Source: Desulfogranum japonicum DSM 18378 | GTDB lineage: Bacteria; Desulfobacterota; Desulfobulbia; Desulfobulbales; Desulfobulbaceae | Length of the DNA: 64,000 nucleotides | Direction of reading: 5' to 3' | Assembly: GCF_000429945.1 (NCBI RefSeq) | Contig: NZ_AUCV01000014.1 | Coordinates: 1-64,000 of the forward strand | Shown: positions 28,320 through 35,584 of the stretch, one piece after another | How positions within the stretch are numbered: position 1 is the first letter of the stretch | Layout: every line of letters begins with the position of its first letter | Notes under the pieces: model-generated | The model's database searches: none | What the model was told of the DNA's origin: nothing | Seen by the model: only the letters and a program-made list of their open reading frames with translations | Made by a program: the position numbers and the translations under genes

Positions 28320-30173
28320 TTACATCGTGGGGGGAAGGCCATATTGTTCAGCGGTGAACAGATCGTCCCGCAGGGTGGTCAGATAAGAGGTTGCCTGCAG
28401 AATTTCTTGGCAACGTGCATTTGCATTATCTTCATGTTGCTTGCAGAGAATGGGTGATCCCTTTTCCGGGAGATACAGACTCATGCCTGCAAGCGGTCGG
28501 ATATGACTCAGGGACTTGTTTTCTGCCAAATCCAAAAATCCGTGGTGCTCATCGCCAAGGCGATCCAGAAGCCGGGCCGGCAACTGATACATGGGGAGTG
28601 CACCTGCCTGTACTGGTCCCTTGCTGCCATCAATGATGATTAATGGCGTTGACACGTATCGCTGAAACATGGCTGCATCAAAGTCCGCCTTGCTCTTTGT
28701 GAACAGCTTCTCCTCAACAAATCCTTTATGGTTGGCACCCAGAAAGGGAAGGTGATCTCCGAAAAGAGCAATAAGGGCATCTGGATCTTCCCTGCGAATT
28801 TTCTCCACAAAATCCATAAGCTCTCGGCTTTTATAATAGACCTGGTTCACATATCCCTTGAGCATAGGGTTATCCACGCCGATATCAATGACCTCGGGTC
28901 GGGAGGCTGAAAGGGGATAGTCCAGGTGACCGAAAAAAGTGACGATATATGTCAGTTTAGGTACGTTTTCAGGTTGCTTTTGCAGCTTTTCCCAAACCTG
29001 CCTGTACAGCGAGGAGTCACTGAGAAATTCCCTGTTCATGTCATCTAAAACAAAGTCGTTTTTTGACCAGTATTGGTCAAAGCCGATTCGCTGATATGTA
29101 TTGACCCTGTTCCAGAAAGCAGCATAATTAGGATGGGCGGCTATGGATTTGTAGCCAGCATCTTTGAGGTACCTAGGCAGGCAAGGCGCATCATTTCGAA
29201 ACCAGCCTTCAAAGAACACTGCATTACTGGTTACAGGAAAGCCGCATAATGCTTCAAATTCGCTGTTTGCAGTATAACCGCCGAAGACCGGGGCCTGTGC
29301 CGTACTGTGTCCGGCTGCCTCCCATAGCTTTCGAAAACGTGGATCAATCGGATCTGGCTGTATGCCGGAGTTTTTCAGGAGCATTGGATCCCAGAAGCTT
29401 TCCAGCAGTATGACATATATGTTGGGTTTCCGGTTGGGCTTCCCATGATTGCTCAGAGCACTGTCATCTGTGCGGAGCGCATTCAGCGCACCCAGCACCT
29501 CTTCCCGATCCGCACTGGTTTTACCCCTGGCCATGTTGCGTACGCCTTCATGAATCAAATGCCGCACAAGGCCACGGTCTTTGTAATTTCCCGGTTGATT
29601 CCATATCCAGTCCCCATATCGCTTGTCCATGTAAGCCGTGACTTCAGGAGCATTGGCAAAAATGATTATGCTGAATACAGTCAGGGAGCCTAATACCATC
29701 CAGGTGCTTTTTTGCTTCCAGGCTATGGAAGCCAGCAGTGTCAGAATAGGGAGGCCAACTGCAATTATGATGGCATACAGCCTCCAGTCTGAAAACAGAT
29801 GCAGCATATTGGTAAAGGCCAGAAAATCATCCGGCATGACCGGGCTCCCCAGAACATTTAATTTCAGGGCATTGCTGATCTGAAGAACTGTGGTGAGCAG
29901 TGTAAATGAGATCGCCCACATTTTCCAGCTGCGGGAAATGCTGTAGAGCACAAAGCCAAAAATGATGTGTGCGCAGGCATCTTTAAGCCATGTCCCGGGC
30001 CATACCTGAACTGAAAAGCAGAGGGAGACGGCGAGTTGCAGGACTGCGTACAACAGGCTTGCATACAATAGCATTCCCCCAAGGGCGATACCTGTATGCG
30101 TCGTGTTAATAGGATAGGTTGTGGAAAAAATGGAAAAATCGCGGTAAAAGATAAAAGATTTTCTCGTATTCAT
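28320..30173 (-). CDS. LtaS/OpgB-like phosphoglycerol transferase (sulfatase fold)
   Basis: A 617-residue membrane protein with about five N-terminal helices (to about residue 175) and a periplasmic alkaline-phosphatase-superfamily domain. Metal and catalytic stretches are VILLESFWDP (Glu), GGYTANSEFEALCGFP with the likely nucleophile Thr, and ALFGDHLPFLG (Asp-His). This family includes lipoteichoic acid synthase and the OpgB/OpgE enzymes that place phosphoglycerol or phosphoethanolamine on periplasmic glucans and lipid A. Since the host appears Gram-negative and the convergent neighbour makes a glucan, modification of that glucan is plausible but unproven. Confidence 0.82.
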   Translation of the reverse strand: MNTRKSFIFYRDFSIFSTTYPINTTHTGIALGGMLLYASLLYAVLQLAVSLCFSVQVWPGTWLKDACAHIIFGFVLYSISRSWKMWAISFTLLTTVLQISNALKLNVLGSPVMPDDFLAFTNMLHLFSDWRLYAIIIAVGLPILTLLASIAWKQKSTWMVLGSLTVFSIIIFANAPEVTAYMDKRYGDWIWNQPGNYKDRGLVRHLIHEGVRNMARGKTSADREEVLGALNALRTDDSALSNHGKPNRKPNIYVILLESFWDPMLLKNSGIQPDPIDPRFRKLWEAAGHSTAQAPVFGGYTANSEFEALCGFPVTSNAVFFEGWFRNDAPCLPRYLKDAGYKSIAAHPNYAAFWNRVNTYQRIGFDQYWSKNDFVLDDMNREFLSDSSLYRQVWEKLQKQPENVPKLTYIVTFFGHLDYPLSASRPEVIDIGVDNPMLKGYVNQVYYKSRELMDFVEKIRREDPDALIALFGDHLPFLGANHKGFVEEKLFTKSKADFDAAMFQRYVSTPLIIIDGSKGPVQAGALPMYQLPARLLDRLGDEHHGFLDLAENKSLSHIRPLAGMSLYLPEKGSPILCKQHEDNANARCQEILQATSYLTTLRDDLFTAEQYGLPPTM

Positions 30174-30602
30174 GATGTACAGCTTACGCCCCGTGGTACT
30201 ACAGTACTGTGTGCTCCGCAGGGAGGTAAATAGTTTACGGATAAAGTAGAACTCAAAAATAGTGTATGCGATTTTCCTGCCAGATCGTTCTGGAATATAT
30301 CAGGCATGTATCATTCTCTTGCCTTCTTAGGATACACGGGGCAAAGGAGAGCGATATCGTTACCTGCACCAGAGAAAGTAAGGGGAATTGCAGCAGACTA
30401 CACTGAATTTTTTGTAACAGTTTACTTCGTGTCTGTCCAGAAATGAGGGCTTTCGTCCGAGAGCAGGTAAGCGAAGCCTCCGAGGCTTCTTCAAAATGTT
30501 ATCACAGGCATAGAGCTGATATCGGAGGCTATGCTTTCCTCCGAGGATAAAATTTCAAAGATAACACAGCTATCGGGCGAAAAGGCCATTTATGGATAGG
30601 CC
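30174..30602. other. Intergenic region with palindromic element
   Basis: About 430 bases. The right part (30430-30604) is an inverted-repeat element listed separately; the left part should hold the promoter of the phosphoglycerol transferase gene. Confidence 0.4.
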
Positions 30603-30604
30603 CT
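30430..30604. repeat. MITE-like element with GTCTGTCC-type ends
   Basis: A unit of about 175 bp whose ends are imperfect inverted repeats of about 33 bases: left GTCTGTCCAGAAATGAGGGC then TTTCGTCCGA; right, read on the other strand, GGCCTATCCATAAATGGCC then TTTTCGCCCGA. Inside is GTTATC/GATAAC and the pair GCCTCCGAGGC. Its right end reaches the slyD stop codon. Confidence 0.6.
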
Positions 30605-31049
30605 ATCTGGCCTCTTCATTGGGGGGATCCATAACATCAACAACAGTGATGTCAAAGTACAGATCCATACCGGCCAGGGGATGATTAAAGTCCACCACAA
30701 TATAATCTTTTTTTATCTCATAAACCACACCTTTAACCTTGTGACCATTGCGGCTGACAGCGGTGATCTCACTGCCAACTTCCCGTGCTTCCTCCGGAAT
30801 ATGCTCTTTTGGGACTTCAATAAGGGATTCGATTTTCACTTCGCCATAGCCTTCCAGGGCAGGAATGACAAAAGAATCCTGAGCTCCTTTTTCCAGACCT
30901 TCCAGGCGCTGTTCCAATCCTGCGACAATTTCACCGGTGCCATGTTGGTATATCAGTGGTTCTTCGCCATCAGTAGTTTCATAAACTTTGCCATTTTCGA
31001 GGCGTAGGGTGTAGTGCAGAGCGACGGTTTTTCCTGCTTCAATGGTCAT
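30603..31049 (-). CDS. FKBP-type peptidyl-prolyl isomerase, SlyD-like
   Basis: A 148-residue cytoplasmic folding helper. The FKBP part is split by an inserted chaperone flap as in SlyD: KTVALHYTLRLENGKVYETT, then GTGEIVAGLEQRLEGLEKG, flap about 72-125 (LEGYGEVKIESLIEVPKEHIP), and the return strand DFNHPLAGMDLYFDITVVDV. It lacks the His/Cys-rich metal-binding tail of Escherichia coli SlyD and ends PPNEEAR, at the end of a repeat element. Confidence 0.9.
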   Translation of the reverse strand: MTIEAGKTVALHYTLRLENGKVYETTDGEEPLIYQHGTGEIVAGLEQRLEGLEKGAQDSFVIPALEGYGEVKIESLIEVPKEHIPEEAREVGSEITAVSRNGHKVKGVVYEIKKDYIVVDFNHPLAGMDLYFDITVVDVMDPPNEEAR

Positions 31050-31475
31050 GATTACTGGTTTGTGGGTTAGGGTTTATTTCAAAAGGGTGCTACCGCAGAC
31101 AGAGAGCATGCAGTATACCCTGAATCCGTATATGTTTGGGTGCAGGTACTTCCATGTTCTTTGTTACCTGTGAGCAGTTACGTATTCAGTAATACATAAG
31201 TGAAGGAAACAGTTAACTCATCTGTGAGAAAAAGTCATGGGAAATGCGGGATAATTTCTCATTCTGACGGAACATCTGCGTAACTGATCACAGACTCCTC
31301 GGAGTCTCCCGCTGGTCGCTTACCTCTTTGCACGATTGCGGTTTCCCGCATAGATAGCTTAACGGGGAGTCTCCGCTTACCTGCGAAAAATCGCGCTTGC
31401 ACAAATTTGAAGCACCTGCGATGAGTTACTGCTCAGAAGTAGTTGAAATATCAGCGTTGTTAACCCCATGGTCAG
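31050..31475. other. Intergenic region with short repeated motifs
   Basis: About 425 bases between two minus-strand genes. GGAGTCTCC occurs twice (about 31302 and 31360), each followed by a GCTTACCT-like stretch, suggesting decayed palindromic repeats. No gene seen. Confidence 0.35.
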
Positions 31476-32873
31476 TTACACATCTGTGGCTCGGCGGAGT
31501 ATTTCTTTGGCAGGGATAAGAGCCGTTGCCGTGGCTGAGACAATGTTTCCTGCAACCCCGGGGCCGTCTCCGGCAACAAACAGATTGGTTATGGCTGTTT
31601 CCAGACAGTTGCTGGTTTCGATCTGCGTAGCAAAAAATTTGATCTCCGGAGCATAGAGCAGTGTTTCATCATTGGCTACACCGGGAACAACATTGTTGAG
31701 TTGTTTCAAACCATCGATCAGGTTGGTTAATATACGTTCCGGCAGGGCCATGGCAATATCACCACAGACCACATTGGTCAGGGTTGGCTCAATATAACTG
31801 TTCCTGATGCGATTCCAGGTGGATCGTCTCCCTCGTTTCAGGTCGCCAAACCGTTGCAGGATAGGTTTACCACCGCCAATTAAGGTCGCAAGTTTCCCTA
31901 TGGATTCTCCATACGCCTGATTATCCTCTACCGGGTCTGTGAGAACTACTTTGGATAAAAAGGCAAAATTTGAATTTTCCGATTTTGTGTCCATGAGGGC
32001 ATGACCGTTGACGCAAACAAAATCCTGATAATTTTCCAGGGCCACATACCCGCCGAAATTTGTACAGAAGGTTCGTGTCTGATCATCGTACTTGCTGGTG
32101 CGAATGAAGAATGTGGGGTCATAGATCACCGAGCAGATATCCTGCATGATCTCATTGTGAACTTCCACCCGCACCCCTACTTCAATCCCGCGTTGGGAAA
32201 CCTGGAGCCCGTATTTTTTTGCCAGGCCACCAATCCATTCCGCCCCAACCCGTCCGGGAGCGAGTATAACACTTTTCGCCCGGTATTCACCTTTATCGGT
32301 TACCACACCTGCTACGGTATTATGTTCAACTATCACATCCCGGACAGTTTCCAGGTCGTGTATGATCACTCCATTGGCGAGGATATGCTCGGTCATTCCC
32401 TGTATATGGCGCGGCAGGTTATCGCTTCCCAGGTGTTTTTGTTTGATGAGCAGCAGGTCAATACCGCACTTTCTGGCTTCTTTTCGGATGGATTGTGCGG
32501 TTTGCATATCCGTTGGATAGATGGGACCATCCATATGAAAACGATTGAAAATAGCTTCGGTCTCGTCAATCAGGGCACTGGCTTCACTTGCAGGAAGAAA
32601 CTGGGTGAGATCTGTTTTGCCGAGCTTATGAATAAAGTTGAGTTTTCCATCGGAAAATAATCCGGCTCCGCCGATACCGCACAGAATGTTACAGGGACGA
32701 CACTTTATGCACCCCTTGGCTCCAATAGGACAGTTGCGCTGCTGTACCATTCGTCCCTGTTCGAGCAAGAGAATCTTGAGAGAAGAGTGTTCACTGAGGT
32801 AGTAGGCTGCAAAAAGACCGGCAGGGCCTCCACCCACGATAATGATATCAAAGGAAGCGGGTGCATTTGTCAT
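31476..32873 (-). CDS. FAD-dependent dehydrogenase (COG2509-like)
   Basis: A 465-residue flavoprotein with an N-terminal dinucleotide fold IIIVGGGPAGLFAAYYLSE (residues 10-28) and a C-terminal FAD-closing motif NLFVAGDGPGVAGNIVSA. At about 46-65 it has a Cys-rich stretch CPIGAKGCIKCRPCNILCG, typical of this group, which could hold an iron-sulfur cluster. Substrate unknown; the group resembles geranylgeranyl-reductase-like and uncharacterised FAD dehydrogenases. It stands alone; AGGA about 15 bases upstream is a weak ribosome binding site. Confidence 0.8.
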   Translation of the reverse strand: MTNAPASFDIIIVGGGPAGLFAAYYLSEHSSLKILLLEQGRMVQQRNCPIGAKGCIKCRPCNILCGIGGAGLFSDGKLNFIHKLGKTDLTQFLPASEASALIDETEAIFNRFHMDGPIYPTDMQTAQSIRKEARKCGIDLLLIKQKHLGSDNLPRHIQGMTEHILANGVIIHDLETVRDVIVEHNTVAGVVTDKGEYRAKSVILAPGRVGAEWIGGLAKKYGLQVSQRGIEVGVRVEVHNEIMQDICSVIYDPTFFIRTSKYDDQTRTFCTNFGGYVALENYQDFVCVNGHALMDTKSENSNFAFLSKVVLTDPVEDNQAYGESIGKLATLIGGGKPILQRFGDLKRGRRSTWNRIRNSYIEPTLTNVVCGDIAMALPERILTNLIDGLKQLNNVVPGVANDETLLYAPEIKFFATQIETSNCLETAITNLFVAGDGPGVAGNIVSATATALIPAKEILRRATDV

Positions 32874-33185
32874 TGGTTTATCAGTTCCTGGAAAAGGGTG
32901 AGCTCTTAGTAAGCTTACGAATATTGGGGGGAGTTCTTAAGCTTGACAATTTCCCCGTATGTATAACTGTTCAAAAAACTGCGAGAGAAGAAAACAGCGT
33001 AACAAAGGTTGCGTTGTTCCTGATAGTAGCTTTATACTATATGTATCTGTATGGAAACGAGGAATTTATGAAAAGGCAGAAGGTAAGACTCGTTTTCTGA
33101 GGGGCCGTGTCCAGGTAAAAGTTCTCCTGGGATGTATTTTGTCGGGAGTACAGAACAACCAACGAATATTATAAGAGTCTTTCAT
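32874..33185. other. Divergent intergenic region
   Basis: About 310 bases between the flavoprotein and phosphofructokinase genes. Short frames here have no support; promoters of both genes are expected. Confidence 0.3.
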
Positions 33186-34469
33186 ATGGATTCCAATCAG
33201 TTTGACGTTCAGAGACTTGGTGAGTGCCGTTATCCTTCACCTATGCAAGGTGTGTGTTTTACAGATGATAGCGAAAAGGTGCTCTACCATTCCCATTATG
33301 CAGATCTGCTGCCATATATTGAAGATCACAGAGAACCGCCGGGTTTCAGTATGGCCGGACCGAGAGAAAACATATATTTTGATCCAGCCACGCTCTCATG
33401 CGGTATTGTAACCTGCGGAGGGCTTTGTCCGGGATTGAATGACGTTATTCGGTCCCTGGTGCTGAGTCTGCACCATCATTATAAGGTCAAAAGAGTGCTG
33501 GGTTTTCGTTATGGATATGAAGGTCTGAACCCTGCATACTATCATCGGCCCATTGAACTCTCTCCAGAGGTGGTTGACGGCATACATCAGCAAGGCGGCA
33601 GTGTGCTCGGGTCATCCAGGGGACCACAGGATGTGAAAACCATTGTCGATACGCTGGTTCATCTGGATATTGGCATCCTGTTCGCTATCGGTGGTGACGG
33701 AACCCTGCGCGGAGCTGCTGCCATTGTGGAGGAAATCGAGCGTCGTGGCTTGAAAATAGCCCTTATCGGTATCCCCAAAACCATAGACAACGATATCAGT
33801 AATGTAGACTTCTCTTTTGGTTATGAAACAGCTGTGGCTGAGTCGCGCCATTCTACCTATACTGCCCATGTGGAAGCTGTAGGCGCCCGTAATGGTATTG
33901 GTCTTGTGAAATTGATGGGCAGGGAGTCCGGCTTTATTGCGGCATCGGCAGCCCTGGCTAATAATGAAGTCAACTTTTGCCTGATACCCGAGGTGGAGTT
34001 CAGCCTGGAAGGGTTACTCAGCGCACTGGAAAGAAGATTACGCATGCGGGGACATGCCGTAATCGTGGTTGGGGAAGGTGCCGGGCAGACTCTGTTTTGT
34101 GATGATCTGGGATGTGACCTGAGCGGTAACCGCAAACTTGGCGATATCGGCCTGTTGCTACGCGATAGAATTAAGGAGCATTTCAAGTGCTGTGGAGTCG
34201 ATATAACCCTGAAATATATTGATCCCAGTTATATGATTCGCTCTATGCCTGCTTCAGCATATGATTCTGCGTTTTGTCTGCAGCTTGGTCATAACGCCGT
34301 TCATGCCGGCATGGCAGGTTTTACCAATGTTCTGATCGGCCACTGGAATAATTATTTTACCCATGTACCGATCCCCATGGCAGTTGCTGACAGAAAAAAA
34401 GTGGATCCCAAGGGGAGATTGTGGTCAAGCGTAGTCGCAGCTACAGGGCAACCTGTCTCAATGATTTGA
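33186..34469 (+). CDS. 6-phosphofructokinase (long, ATP-type signature)
   Basis: A 427-residue PFK-family enzyme that phosphorylates fructose 6-phosphate. The nucleotide-binding site is CGGLCPGLNDVIR (about 77) and FAIGGDGTLRGA (about 175); the catalytic loop is PKTIDNDISNVDFSFGYETA (about 198). GGDGT (not GGDDT) points to ATP rather than pyrophosphate as donor, while Lys in PKTIDND is typical of the plant/trypanosome-like long clade that includes TP0108-type enzymes. The frame is open to 33132; the start at 33186 is preferred because it follows AAGAG, but it is uncertain. Confidence 0.88.
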   Translation: MDSNQFDVQRLGECRYPSPMQGVCFTDDSEKVLYHSHYADLLPYIEDHREPPGFSMAGPRENIYFDPATLSCGIVTCGGLCPGLNDVIRSLVLSLHHHYKVKRVLGFRYGYEGLNPAYYHRPIELSPEVVDGIHQQGGSVLGSSRGPQDVKTIVDTLVHLDIGILFAIGGDGTLRGAAAIVEEIERRGLKIALIGIPKTIDNDISNVDFSFGYETAVAESRHSTYTAHVEAVGARNGIGLVKLMGRESGFIAASAALANNEVNFCLIPEVEFSLEGLLSALERRLRMRGHAVIVVGEGAGQTLFCDDLGCDLSGNRKLGDIGLLLRDRIKEHFKCCGVDITLKYIDPSYMIRSMPASAYDSAFCLQLGHNAVHAGMAGFTNVLIGHWNNYFTHVPIPMAVADRKKVDPKGRLWSSVVAATGQPVSMI

Positions 34470-34609
34470 AGCAACTGATTAGAGGCCTAACGTGAAGAAA
34501 AATAAGATGTTACCCCTCCATGGGAGGAGGTACGATTTGACTTTTTTTTATCTTTCCGTCTACCATGGTAAAAAGGGGAAGAACGAAAACTGAAAAGGTT
34601 ACCGGTGCC

Positions 34610-35176
34610 ATGAGTAAACAGCAGGAATCAAATCTTGTCTGGCTGGACCTTGAGATGACAGGCCTGGACCCGGACTCTGACCACATCCTGGAAGTGGCCA
34701 CAGTGGTGACTTCTTCTGATTTGGAAGTTCTTGCCACAGGTCCTGTGCTTGCCATCATGCAACCTGATGAGATTCTGGATGCCATGGATCACTGGAACCA
34801 GACCCATCACCATTTGTCTGGTCTACTCAAGCGCGTCAAGGATAGCAGTTATGATTATCATCAGGCTGAAATGGCAACCCTGAAGTTCATTCAGAAGTGG
34901 GTTCCTGAGCGTGCGTCACCCATGTGCGGCAATTCCATCTGCCAGGATCGTCGTTTTCTGGCCAAGTTCATGCCCCGGCTCGAAGCGTATTTTCATTACC
35001 GTAATATAGATGTCTCCACCATCAAGGAACTGGCCGCTCGCTGGGCGCCTGATGTACGTTATGGGTTCATCAAAAAACACAGTCATTGCGCCTTGGAGGA
35101 CATCCGGGAGTCCATAGAGGAAATGCAATATTATCGCAACCATTTCATCGAATGTACCAGGAAACGCTGTGGCTGA
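34610..35176 (+). CDS. orn: Oligoribonuclease
   Basis: A 188-residue DEDDh 3'-5' exonuclease that degrades 2-5-nt RNAs, including pGpG from c-di-GMP breakdown. Motifs: [13 protein letters not shown] (Asp, Glu), [12 protein letters not shown] (Asp in ExoII), and [14 protein letters not shown] (His and Asp in ExoIII); the [16 protein letters not shown] stretch is diagnostic. The frame opens at 34565, but family length fits the ATG at 34610. A PilZ protein and a diguanylate cyclase encoded elsewhere in the window make a c-di-GMP link plausible. Confidence 0.95.
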   Translation: MSKQQESNLVWLDLEMTGLDPDSDHILEVATVVTSSDLEVLATGPVLAIMQPDEILDAMDHWNQTHHHLSGLLKRVKDSSYDYHQAEMATLKFIQKWVPERASPMCGNSICQDRRFLAKFMPRLEAYFHYRNIDVSTIKELAARWAPDVRYGFIKKHSHCALEDIRESIEEMQYYRNHFIECTRKRCG

Positions 35177-35283
35177 TTGGCCATTATAAGGGGCGTGGAA
35201 AAGTTTAGGATTCCAGCTTTGTGCAGTGAAAGTCGCACTCTGGGGATTTCCGGATTCAGCAATAGTTGAAGATAGAGACGTAA

Positions 35284-35444
35284 GGGTCGCGGAAAATACT
35301 ACAAATCCAAAAATTGCGTAGGGTATCGGTTTGGTAACGTCGTCGCGTCAATGGTTCCATACTGCCCGCATTGAGCCATTGACGCGACGACGCTACCGAG
35401 TTGAGAGACAAGCAAGGTTGGATAATTTATTTTCTCCGTGACCC
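35284..35444 (+). repeat. MITE-like palindromic element, copy B
   Basis: A 161-bp unit with ends GGGTCGCGGAAAATA and TTATTTTCTCCGTGACCC, flanked on both sides by TAA, a possible target duplication. The central hairpin has 22-bp arms, 35333-35354 (GGTAACGTCGTCGCGTCAATGG) and 35376-35397, 21 of 22 complementary. It matches copy A (1185-1306, other strand) outside the hairpin. Confidence 0.78.
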
Positions 35445-35488
35445 TAAGCTTCAAGGACAAATCTTCTTTTATCCTTTCCTGTGAGCAA

Positions 35489-35512
35489 GGGTAGGGTGCG
35501 TCACACGCACCA
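35489..35512. repeat. GTAGGGTGCGTCACACGCACC palindrome, copy 1
   Basis: GGTGCGTCACACGCACC forms a 7-8-bp hairpin. The same sequence, followed by ACACAGA, occurs at 46858; variants are at 44263, 46740 and 47647. REP-like dispersed repeat. Confidence 0.75.
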
Positions 35513-35584
35513 CACAGAGTGTGCAATCTACCCCTGCTGTTTCTTTGTTGTATCCTGCCCCTGTGCAGCGCGTATGCAGCCCGC

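Larger units (their letters stand above)
35177..35584. other. Intergenic region with two repeat elements
   Basis: About 400 bases between convergent orn and glgP, almost filled by the MITE-like copy B (35284-35444) and a GTAGGGTGCGTC palindrome (35489-35512). No gene. Confidence 0.5.

Noticed and set aside
32001-32660. 219-codon plus-strand frame
   Set aside because: Antisense to the FAD dehydrogenase gene; no independent support.
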